Assembly: GCA_017989885.1 (NCBI GenBank)
Contig: JAGNPA010000074.1
Location: forward strand, 1-7,699
Direction: 5' to 3'
Length of the DNA: 7,699 nt
Source of the DNA: Aquabacterium sp.
GTDB lineage: Bacteria > Pseudomonadota > Gammaproteobacteria > Burkholderiales > Burkholderiaceae_C
Shown here: positions 1 to 5,961 of the stretch, piece by piece
How positions within the stretch are numbered: the first letter of the stretch is position 1
Layout of the letters: each line of letters starts with the position of its first letter
Program-made: the position numbers and the translations under genes
The notes under the pieces: generated by a model
What the model was told of the DNA's origin: nothing
Seen by the model: the letters and a program-made list of their open reading frames with translations, nothing else
The model's database searches: none

Positions 1-818
1 AAGGTCGACATGGTCTCGGGCGGCAGCACCGAGGCCGACACCACCAGGGGCGTGAGGCTGCTCTGCCAGTCGAGCGACGCCAGTTGCGACTCGCGCACCA
101 GACGTGCCCCCGCGCGCACGGTCTGCTCGTCAATCTGCTGCTCATGCGACAGCCAGACCGTTTCCTGCACGCCCTTGAGCTGCCAGATCGAGCCTTGCGC
201 CGAGGCTTCACTGCCCAGCGGCCGAATGCGCGCTTCCTGCGCAAACAGGCGGCGCTGTAGCCGGCCTTGCCCGTCGAACTCGAAAATGCGCACGGCGCCA
301 AACTCGACATCGCTGACGGCCGAGCCTACGTTGACGGTGATGGTGCGAGACGCATCGCCCGGTGCTTCACGACGCTCGCGTAACCAGGTGCCACTGCCCC
401 CGGCTTTCAGCAGGCCACGTTGACTGACCTGGGCCTTGTGCAGGGTCAACTGCTGCTCTGCCCAGGGCACCACCGAGTTGCCCACCACCACCATCAGCAC
501 GGCCGCCGACAGACCGAGCACGCCCAGCAGGCTCAGCGCGCGTCCAGGGCCGAGGCCCCCGGTGCGCAAGATGGTGAACTCGCTGGTGCGGGCCATGCCG
601 GCCAGCGCCAGGATCGCACCGATCAGCAGGCCGATCGGGAAGATGTCGTAAAAGTGCTGTCCCTGCATGTACAGGCAGGTGATCAGCGAATCGGTCGCGC
701 TGTACTTGCGGATCTCGTCGACGAAATCAATGAAGAAGAACAGGGCCGAAAAGGCCAGTGTCACGCCAAACACGTGCTTGATGACCGAGCTGTAGATCAG
801 CTTGCGAACGGTGTGCAT
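1..818 (-). CDS. lptG: LPS export ABC transporter permease LptG (partial, 3' end outside window)
   Basis: This is one of the two inner-membrane permease subunits of the LptB2FG complex, which extracts lipopolysaccharide from the inner membrane and passes it to the Lpt bridge. The start ATG (818-816) shares one base with the lptF stop (TGATG), and a GGAGG lies 7 bases upstream inside lptF, so the two genes are translationally coupled. The 272 visible codons run off the window edge; family members are usually about 350-390 residues, so roughly the last quarter is missing. Seen in the translation: a hydrophobic helix near residues 14-33, a second near 57-75, the cytoplasmic coupling-helix segment SEFTILRTGG (79-88) that contacts LptB, a third helix near 94-117, then the start of the periplasmic beta-jellyroll domain. 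Identity rests on this topology plus adjacency to lptF. There is no sign of a frameshift. Confidence 0.93.
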   Translation of the reverse strand, partial: MHTVRKLIYSSVIKHVFGVTLAFSALFFFIDFVDEIRKYSATDSLITCLYMQGQHFYDIFPIGLLIGAILALAGMARTSEFTILRTGGLGPGRALSLLGVLGLSAAVLMVVVGNSVVPWAEQQLTLHKAQVSQRGLLKAGGSGTWLRERREAPGDASRTITVNVGSAVSDVEFGAVRIFEFDGQGRLQRRLFAQEARIRPLGSEASAQGSIWQLKGVQETVWLSHEQQIDEQTVRAGARLVRESQLASLDWQSSLTPLVVSASVLPPETMST

Positions 819-1933
819 CACACGCCCTCCGCTTGACTGGCCGCCCAGGCGCGCCGGGACACATGGCGCCCAGGCAACACGGCGCCATCACGCCACCAGA
901 TCATGAACAAAGCGCCCAGCGTCAAGCCGCCATGGATGAGCAGCAAGCCCGAAATCCACTCCAGCTTGCCCTTGCTCACCCAGGACTGACTCAGGCTCAG
1001 CAGGTTGAAGTACACCACGAACACGAGCAAGGCATAGACCAGATTCCAGTTGCTGTTGCGCCGGGCATTGCCCGCCGCCAGGCTCAGGCCGGCCAGCACC
1101 ATGTTGAAGGTGGCCCAGATCAGCCCGATCCGCCAGGTGAGTTCGGCTTGCGCCTGGCGCGTCGGGATCGCCAGCAAGTCCAGCGTGGACATGCTGCGCG
1201 GCTCGGGCACCTTCAGCGCCACATCGGGCGCGTCGCCAACTGCGATGCGGGCGGTGCTGAAGTGAGAGAGGGTCTTCTCACCCGTGGTGAGGTCGGTCTG
1301 GGTGCGTTCGCCCTGTGCCAGCACCAGGTAGCGCAAGCCCTGGTCGAGCTGCAGCAGGCCTTCGCGCGCGGTGACCACCGACTCCTGGCCCTTGTCCGTC
1401 ATCACCATGAAGACGTTGCGGGCGGTTTGCTGCCCGTCGCTGTGGCTGTCGATGAAGAAGACACGTTTGCCGTCGGCCGAGGTCTGGAACTGACCGGGTG
1501 CCACCCGGGCCATGTCGGAGCGTTGCTCGTAGCGCTGCTTGAGCACCTCGGTCTGGTTCTGGGCCCAGGGGCGGGCCACCAGGGTGCACAGCGCCACCAG
1601 CACGATGGCCGGCCAGGCCATTTTCAGCAGCGGCTTGATGAAGGCGAACTGGCTGGCCCCGCTGACCTGCCACACGACCATTTCACTGTCGCGCCACAGC
1701 CGGCTGAGCACCGTGACCACCGCCACGAACAAGGCCAGGGCCACCATGACGGGCAACTGGCCGATGAGGGTATAGCTCAGCACCAGGCTCAGGTCGGCAG
1801 GCGCAAAAGCGCCCCGCGTCGCCTGACTCAGGATGCGGATGAGCAACATGGTCAGCACCACGGTGAGCAGCACGACCAAGGTGCCGATAAAGCTGCGCCA
1901 GAGTTCTCGGCGTACGGAGGAATCGAATAACAT
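818..1933 (-). CDS. lptF: LPS export ABC transporter permease LptF
   Basis: This is the partner permease of LptG in the LptB2FG lipopolysaccharide extraction machine of the inner membrane. The 371-residue length is normal for the family. The topology matches: a transmembrane helix near residues 14-35, a long hydrophobic stretch at 51-78, the coupling helix SEMVVWQVSGAS (83-94) that docks on LptB, a third helix near 105-122, a periplasmic jellyroll domain at about 125-265 containing VAPGQF (144-149), then three C-terminal helices near 267-287, 298-315 and 327-346. It is the first gene of a minus-strand lptF-lptG unit; its TGA overlaps the lptG ATG. No convincing Shine-Dalgarno precedes the start. 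A CATAAT -10-like hexamer lies on the minus strand at 1964-1959, but its -35 region is poor. It diverges from pepA with a 28-bp gap; lptF and pepA are also divergent neighbours in enterobacteria. Confidence 0.95.
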   Translation of the reverse strand: MLFDSSVRRELWRSFIGTLVVLLTVVLTMLLIRILSQATRGAFAPADLSLVLSYTLIGQLPVMVALALFVAVVTVLSRLWRDSEMVVWQVSGASQFAFIKPLLKMAWPAIVLVALCTLVARPWAQNQTEVLKQRYEQRSDMARVAPGQFQTSADGKRVFFIDSHSDGQQTARNVFMVMTDKGQESVVTAREGLLQLDQGLRYLVLAQGERTQTDLTTGEKTLSHFSTARIAVGDAPDVALKVPEPRSMSTLDLLAIPTRQAQAELTWRIGLIWATFNMVLAGLSLAAGNARRNSNWNLVYALLVFVVYFNLLSLSQSWVSKGKLEWISGLLLIHGGLTLGALFMIWWRDGAVLPGRHVSRRAWAASQAEGV

Positions 1934-1954
1934 TGTTCGGATCTGATTTCAACT

Positions 1955-1967
1955 GTCCATTATGGAC
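1955..1967. promoter_or_regulatory. 13-bp perfect palindrome in the lptF/pepA divergent region
   Basis: GTCCAT-T-ATGGAC is an exact inverted repeat with a one-base centre. It sits at the divergent junction of lptF and pepA, overlapping the upstream candidate ATG of pepA (1962) and containing the CATAAT that is the best -10-like hexamer for lptF. A one-base centre cannot form an RNA hairpin loop, so a role would have to be as a DNA operator. No factor is recognised, and chance cannot be excluded. Confidence 0.3.
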
Positions 1968-3581
1968 TTGCACAGCATGGACTACCGCGCTATCTCGGCC
2001 CAAGGGCCCGCTTTGTCTCAGGTGAATGCCGACGCCCTCGTGGTGGTGCTCACGCCTGATCTGGCCCACACGGGCGACGCCGCCCTCGACCGCCTGATTG
2101 ACGACGCCGTGAAGGCGCAAGACTTCGCCCTCAAGGCCGGCAAGACGCTGTACGTGCACCGACCCGCAGGCGTGAAAGCGTCGCGCCTGGTGTTGAGCGC
2201 GGCCGCCAATGCCGAGCCGAAAGCCTTCAAGGCCGCCGTGGCCAAGGGTCTGGCGGCGGTCAAGGACCTGGGTGCTGCCCACACCGCGGTGGCCGCCGCG
2301 CAAGGTCTGGCCCTCACCACGGCGCACGCCCAGGCGCTGGCACTGGCTGTGGCCGATGCCACCTATGTGTTCCGCCACACCAAGCCCAGCGCGCCCAAGG
2401 CCGGTGCGCTCAAGAAGGTGTCCCTGCTGTGTGCCGCGGCCGAGCAGACCGCCGTCAAGCAAGGCCTGGCACAAGGCGAGGCACTGGCCCATGGCGTGAC
2501 CCTGGCGCGCGAGCTGGGCAACCTGCCGGGCAATTACTGCACGCCGTCTCACCTGGCGCACGAAGCGCGTCAACTGGCCAAGACCCACAAGCACATCAAG
2601 GTTGAGGTGCTGGAGCGCCCCGCGCTGGAAAAGCTCAAGATGGGCTCTTTCCTGTCGGTGACCAACGGGTCGGCCCAGCCGCCCAAGTTCATCGTCTTGC
2701 GCTACCAAGGTGCTGCAGCGTCGCACGCACCGCTGGTGCTGGTGGGCAAGGGCATCACCTTTGACACGGGCGGCATCTCGCTCAAGCCCGGCGCGGGCAT
2801 GGACGAGATGAAGTACGACATGGGCGGCGCTGCCAGCGTGCTGGGCACCTTCCGCACCATTGCCGAGCTGCGGCCCAAGGTCAACCTGGTGGGCCTGATC
2901 CCCACCTGCGAGAACATGCCCAGCGGCACTGCCACCAAGCCCGGTGACGTGGTCACCAGCATGTCGGGCCAGACCATCGAGGTGCTCAACACCGACGCCG
3001 AAGGCCGCCTGATTCTGTGCGATGCGCTGACCTATGCCGAGCGTTTCAAGCCCGCCGCTGTGGTGGACATCGCCACCCTGACGGGTGCGTGTGTGATCGC
3101 CCTGGGACACCAGCACAGCGGCCTGTTCTCGGCCGATGACGAGCTGGCCCAGGCCCTGCTGGGCGCTGGTCAGCAAGCCCTGGACACCGCATGGCGCATG
3201 CCCCTGGACGAAGAGTATGGCGAGTCGCTCAAGAGCAATTTTGCCGACCTGGGCAATGTCGGTGGGCGCGAGGGCGGCGCGATCACGGCTGCCGTCTTCC
3301 TGAGCAAGTTCACCCAGGCCTACCGCTGGGCACACCTGGACATCGCCGGCTCGGCCTGGAAGTCGGGCGCGGCCAAGGGCGGCACGGGCCGTCCGGTCGG
3401 GCTGCTGACGCAGTTCATCCTGAATCAGGCCAGCGCTGGCGCGGCCGCCATCCAGCCTTTGCCGGCCAAGCCCGCCAAGAAAGCGGCCACGAAGAAGGTG
3501 GCCACGAAGGCGGTGACCCAGCCGGCGGTCAAGAAAGTCGCGGCCAAGTCGGCGCGCCGGCCGGCAGCAGGGCGCGCTTGA
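1962..3581 (+). CDS. pepA: Leucyl aminopeptidase PepA (M17) with Lys/Ala-rich C-terminal tail
   Basis: This is a cytoplasmic M17 metallo-aminopeptidase that removes N-terminal residues, preferring leucine, and normally works as a hexamer with two metal ions per subunit. The catalytic half is intact: K263 and D268 in VGKGITFD, catalytic K275 in ISLKPG, D286 in MKYDMGG, and D345, E347 and R349 in the family signature NTDAEGRL. These match E. coli K270, D275, K282, D293, D352, E354 and R356 with a constant offset of 7. The fold ends near residue 490 (LLTQFILNQ). Residues 501-539 are an unusual tail with 9 Lys, 3 Arg and no acidic residue. The start is uncertain: the ATG at 1962 gives MDLHSMDYRA, whereas the ATG at 1977 gives MDYRA, closer to the MDF-type start I recall for relatives; neither has a clear Shine-Dalgarno. 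holC follows after 19 bp. Confidence 0.95.
   Translation: MDLHSMDYRAISAQGPALSQVNADALVVVLTPDLAHTGDAALDRLIDDAVKAQDFALKAGKTLYVHRPAGVKASRLVLSAAANAEPKAFKAAVAKGLAAVKDLGAAHTAVAAAQGLALTTAHAQALALAVADATYVFRHTKPSAPKAGALKKVSLLCAAAEQTAVKQGLAQGEALAHGVTLARELGNLPGNYCTPSHLAHEARQLAKTHKHIKVEVLERPALEKLKMGSFLSVTNGSAQPPKFIVLRYQGAAASHAPLVLVGKGITFDTGGISLKPGAGMDEMKYDMGGAASVLGTFRTIAELRPKVNLVGLIPTCENMPSGTATKPGDVVTSMSGQTIEVLNTDAEGRLILCDALTYAERFKPAAVVDIATLTGACVIALGHQHSGLFSADDELAQALLGAGQQALDTAWRMPLDEEYGESLKSNFADLGNVGGREGGAITAAVFLSKFTQAYRWAHLDIAGSAWKSGAAKGGTGRPVGLLTQFILNQASAGAAAIQPLPAKPAKKAATKKVATKAVTQPAVKKVAAKSARRPAAGRA
3462..3578 (+). repeat. Low-complexity repeat encoding the basic AAKK-type tail of PepA
   Basis: This segment encodes PepA residues 501-539. 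It is built from imperfect copies of a Lys-Lys-(Ala/Val)-Ala-(Thr/Lys) unit, and the DNA repeats with it (GGCCACGAAG occurs twice, about 18 bases apart). By my count there are 13 Ala, 9 Lys, 3 Arg and no Asp or Glu in 39 residues. The composition resembles the disordered C-terminal tails of histone-H1-like bacterial proteins such as AlgP and PhaF. A tail of this kind is usually disordered and nucleic-acid binding; whether it is here is inference. Confidence 0.75.
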
Positions 3582-3600
3582 GCATGGAGGGCGAGCGGAC

Positions 3601-4035
3601 ATGAGCATCGTCGAGTTTCACCACGGCGTCTCCGACAAGCTGGCCTATGCCTGCCGTCTGCTGCGCAAGGCCTACCGTGCGGGCGCCCAGGTGGTGGTGA
3701 CGGGCGATGCCGCGGCGCTGAAGGCCCTCGATCGGCAGCTGTGGGTGTTTGAAGACCGGGACTTCGTGCCGCATGTGCTGGCACAGTCCGAAGGGTCCTT
3801 GCCGGTGCGACAGCACAGCACGCCCATCTGGTTGACCGTTGACCCGGCCACGGCCCCCGGTGAGCGGGGCGTGCTGGTCAACATCGGGCAGACGCTGCCG
3901 GCGGGCTGTGAACGTTTTGCGCGCCTGTTCGAGATCGTCTCCAACGAGGCCAACGACCGCCAGCAAGGCCGCCTGCGCTGGAAATCTTACGCTGCCAAGG
4001 GCTGGCAGGTGAACCCTCACGAGGTCAAAGAATGA
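3601..4035 (+). CDS. holC: DNA polymerase III chi subunit HolC
   Basis: Chi is a small subunit of the clamp-loader complex. With psi it links the loader to the C-terminal tail of single-stranded-DNA-binding protein during replication. At 144 residues the protein is close to E. coli chi (147). Family features visible: an early DKLAYACRLLRKAYRAG (residues 12-28), the LW pair (47-48), FVPH (55-58), TPIWL (74-78), the strand VLVNIGQ (91-97), and the terminal FEIVSNEANDRQQGR region (110-124). GGAGG at 3586-3590 lies 10 bases before the ATG, a slightly long but usable spacing. The gene follows pepA by 19 bp, as in the pepA-holC order known from enterobacteria, and its TGA overlaps the next gene's ATG (ATGA). 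valS, the usual enterobacterial neighbour, is absent here. Confidence 0.95.
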   Translation: MSIVEFHHGVSDKLAYACRLLRKAYRAGAQVVVTGDAAALKALDRQLWVFEDRDFVPHVLAQSEGSLPVRQHSTPIWLTVDPATAPGERGVLVNIGQTLPAGCERFARLFEIVSNEANDRQQGRLRWKSYAAKGWQVNPHEVKE

Positions 4036-4583
4036 ACGAGACTGATCGCCCCCATCTGCCGCATGTGCCGACCCTGACCGAAGTCATCGAGCCCCTGCAC
4101 CTGGACACCGACGCCGCACCGGATACGGCACCCGCTTCCGCTGACGAGCCGCCTCACATGATCGTGACGCGCAATCTGCCGGAGAAGAAAGGTGGCACGC
4201 CGGACTGGGTGCCCCTCAAGACCCTGGTCTTGCCGACCCATCCGGACGGAGAGGCGCCAGCGTCTGAGCTCGGGCAGCCGCCGGTCGATCTCAGCGACGT
4301 GCCTTTGCTGAGCGACCCGGTGCTGACGTCCGAAGTCGTGGCGTCGATGCCGGCGCAGCCTGCCGAATTGACCCACGAGCAACTGGTCCAGCGCGTGATG
4401 GTGGATGTGCAGCGTCGTGTCGACAGCATGCTGGAGTTCCGGCTGCGCGAGGCCTTGACGCCCATTCTGGCGCGTCACACCGAGGCACTGATCCGCGACA
4501 TGCGCGATGAGCTGAGCCTCACCATGCGTGACGTCGTGACCCGTTCGGTGGCGCAAGAGCTGGCCAAGTTGCGCCCGCGTTGA
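4032..4583 (+). CDS. Conserved-type hypothetical protein translationally coupled to holC (possibly DUF2486-like)
   Basis: I do not recognise a function. The 183-residue protein has two parts. Residues 1-110 are rich in Pro, Asp, Glu and Ala and probably disordered; they carry two related short motifs, VPTLTEVI (12-19) and VPLLSDPV (90-97). Residues 113-180 should be almost continuously helical and amphipathic, with alternating charged and hydrophobic residues (for example QRRVDSMLEFRLREAL near 127-142). There is no signal peptide or membrane segment. The ATGA overlap with holC indicates one mRNA and coupled translation, so a stoichiometric or functional link to chi is plausible but unproven. 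The layout and the early PxLTEV motif resemble the betaproteobacterial DUF2486 family as I remember it; that assignment is tentative. Codon use matches its neighbours and the frame is intact, so I believe it is a real gene. Confidence 0.85.
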   Translation: MNETDRPHLPHVPTLTEVIEPLHLDTDAAPDTAPASADEPPHMIVTRNLPEKKGGTPDWVPLKTLVLPTHPDGEAPASELGQPPVDLSDVPLLSDPVLTSEVVASMPAQPAELTHEQLVQRVMVDVQRRVDSMLEFRLREALTPILARHTEALIRDMRDELSLTMRDVVTRSVAQELAKLRPR

Positions 4584-4636
4584 GCTGTTGCTCGCATTGT
4601 TCTTCTGACTGTTATTCCCTTCTCAAGGAGTTCTCC

Positions 4637-5782
4637 ATGGCGTGTTTCCCCCAGGTGAGTCGTGCGGTTCTGGCGGTGTCTGCCGTGATGGCAGCGGTGC
4701 TGTCTCATTCGGCGCAGGCGCAAACGGTGGTGCGCATCGGTCACGTCGGGCCGGTGTCGGGCCCCCAGGCGCACTACGGGCGTGACAACGAGAACGGCGC
4801 CCGCATGGCCGTGGAAGAGCTCAACGCGCAAGGGGTCACGATTGCCGGCAAGAAGGTGCGCTTCGAGCTGATCGCCGAAGACGATGCCGCCGATCCGAAG
4901 CAGGGCACGGCTGCAGCGCAAAAGCTCTGCGACGCCAAGGTCAATGGCGTGGTCGGACACCTGAACTCGGGCACCACCATTCCGGCCGCCAAGGTGTACA
5001 GCCAGTGCGGCCTGCCCATGGTGACGCCATCGGCCACGAACCCCGAACTGACCCAGCTGGGCTACAAGAACGTGTACCGCCTGCTGGCCAACGACAACGC
5101 CCTGGGCGCGGGCCTGGCGCAACACGCGTCTCAGGTTCTGAAGGTCAAGAAGGTGGCCATCATTGACGACCGCACCGCCTACGGCAAGGGTGTGGCCGAC
5201 GTGTTTGCCAAGACGGCCAAGAGCCTGGGCATCGAGGTGGTCAGTCAGCAATACACGAACGACAAGGCCGTGGACTTCATGGCCATTCTGACGGCCATCA
5301 AGAGCCGCAAGCCCGATGGCATCTTCTTTGGTGGCATGGACCCGCAAGCCGGCCCCATGCTGCGCCAGATGCAGCAGCTGGGTCTGAGCAAGGCCTATTT
5401 GTTCGGCGGCGATGGCATTTGCACCGACAAGTTGAAGGACCTGGCCAGCGGCGCGCGCACCTTGAACAACGTGGTGTGCGCGGTGGGCGGGGCGGCCATC
5501 GACAAGATGCCCAACGGCAAGGACTGGCGTGCGCGTTACGACGCCAAGTTCCCCAAGCAGTTCCAGGTCTATTCGCCCTACACCTACGACGCGACGATGG
5601 TGCTGGTGGACGCCATGAAGCGCGCCAATTCCGTCGACCCCAAGGTCTACGGGCCGAAGCTGGCGGCCACCAACTACCAGGGTGTGACGGCCAGGGTGGC
5701 GTTCGAGCCGCAAGGCGACCTGAAGAACCCGGCCATGACGCTGTACGTCTACAAAGATGGCAAGAAAGTCGCTATCAACTGA
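4637..5782 (+). CDS. Branched-chain amino-acid-type ABC transporter substrate-binding protein (LivJ/LivK family)
   Basis: This is a periplasmic binding protein of the class that delivers branched-chain amino acids or related ligands to a LivHMGF-type transporter. The ATG at 4637 is preferred because AAGGAG lies 6 bases upstream and the product then starts with a clean signal peptide: MACFPQVSR, a hydrophobic core to about residue 22, and an AQA cleavage site after residue 28, leaving about 353 mature residues. Family landmarks: IGHVGPVSG (34-42), the binding-cleft segment GHLNSGTTIPA (107-117), PSATNP (131-136), DDRTAYGKG (177-185), FFGGMDPQAG (230-239), and SPYTYDATMVLVDAM (313-327). No permease or ATPase genes adjoin it, so it is an orphan receptor here and the ligand cannot be named. 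The 53-bp gap from the previous gene contains only a weak promoter-like pair (TTGCTC at 4588, TGTTAT at 4610), so readthrough from pepA-holC is possible. Confidence 0.93.
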   Translation: MACFPQVSRAVLAVSAVMAAVLSHSAQAQTVVRIGHVGPVSGPQAHYGRDNENGARMAVEELNAQGVTIAGKKVRFELIAEDDAADPKQGTAAAQKLCDAKVNGVVGHLNSGTTIPAAKVYSQCGLPMVTPSATNPELTQLGYKNVYRLLANDNALGAGLAQHASQVLKVKKVAIIDDRTAYGKGVADVFAKTAKSLGIEVVSQQYTNDKAVDFMAILTAIKSRKPDGIFFGGMDPQAGPMLRQMQQLGLSKAYLFGGDGICTDKLKDLASGARTLNNVVCAVGGAAIDKMPNGKDWRARYDAKFPKQFQVYSPYTYDATMVLVDAMKRANSVDPKVYGPKLAATNYQGVTARVAFEPQGDLKNPAMTLYVYKDGKKVAIN

Positions 5783-5800
5783 ATGTGGCTGCGAAAAACT

Positions 5801-5809
5801 TGCTATAGT
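5801..5809 (+). promoter_or_regulatory. Extended -10 promoter for tRNA-Ser
   Basis: TGC-TATAGT is an extended -10 element (TGn before a five-of-six match to TATAAT). It lies 10 bases before the mature tRNA 5' end, so transcription would begin a few bases ahead of the tRNA. The -35 position (about 5781-5787) overlaps the stop of the binding-protein gene and has no good TTGACA match, which is tolerable for an extended -10 promoter. Confidence 0.65.
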
Positions 5810-5819
5810 TGAGGGCTTC

Positions 5820-5911
<92 letters not shown>

Positions 5912-5917
5912 ACATGA

Positions 5918-5948
5918 CCCCAAGTGATGGATTCGCTTGGGGTTTTTT
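5918..5948 (+). terminator. Rho-independent terminator after tRNA-Ser
   Basis: The stem CCCCAAGTGA (5918-5927) pairs with TTCGCTTGGGG through 5942 (ten pairs including one G-T), with a five-base loop and a T6 run at 5943-5948. It ends the rightward transcript of the tRNA and possibly of the upstream genes. There is no matching A-run on its left side, so it is not an efficient terminator for norR transcripts arriving from the other direction. Confidence 0.9.
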
Positions 5949-5961
5949 CTTGTCTGATGTG

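Noticed and set aside
10..836. Plus-strand frames at the left edge.
   Set aside because: They are opposite the uninterrupted lptG frame, which is missing only its 3' end because the window cuts it.
833..1930. A 365-codon plus-strand frame opposite lptF.
   Set aside because: The product is His/Gln/Gly-rich with no family resemblance; lptF on the other strand has full domain and topology support.
1683..3608. A 641-codon open frame on the minus strand opposite pepA.
   Set aside because: It is antisense to a confidently identified M17 peptidase, lacks a ribosome site, overlaps the start of lptF and has low-complexity Gly/Arg/His-rich sequence typical of GC-rich shadow frames.
4580..4636. Upstream TTG start extending the binding protein by 19 residues.
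   Set aside because: It would start inside the previous gene without a ribosome site and bury the signal peptide; the ATG at 4637 has AAGGAG at ideal spacing.
4475..5713. A 412-codon minus-strand frame opposite the binding-protein gene.
   Set aside because: It is a shadow of a secreted binding protein with clear motifs, and its composition (Arg, His, Gly, Val) is typical of an antisense frame.
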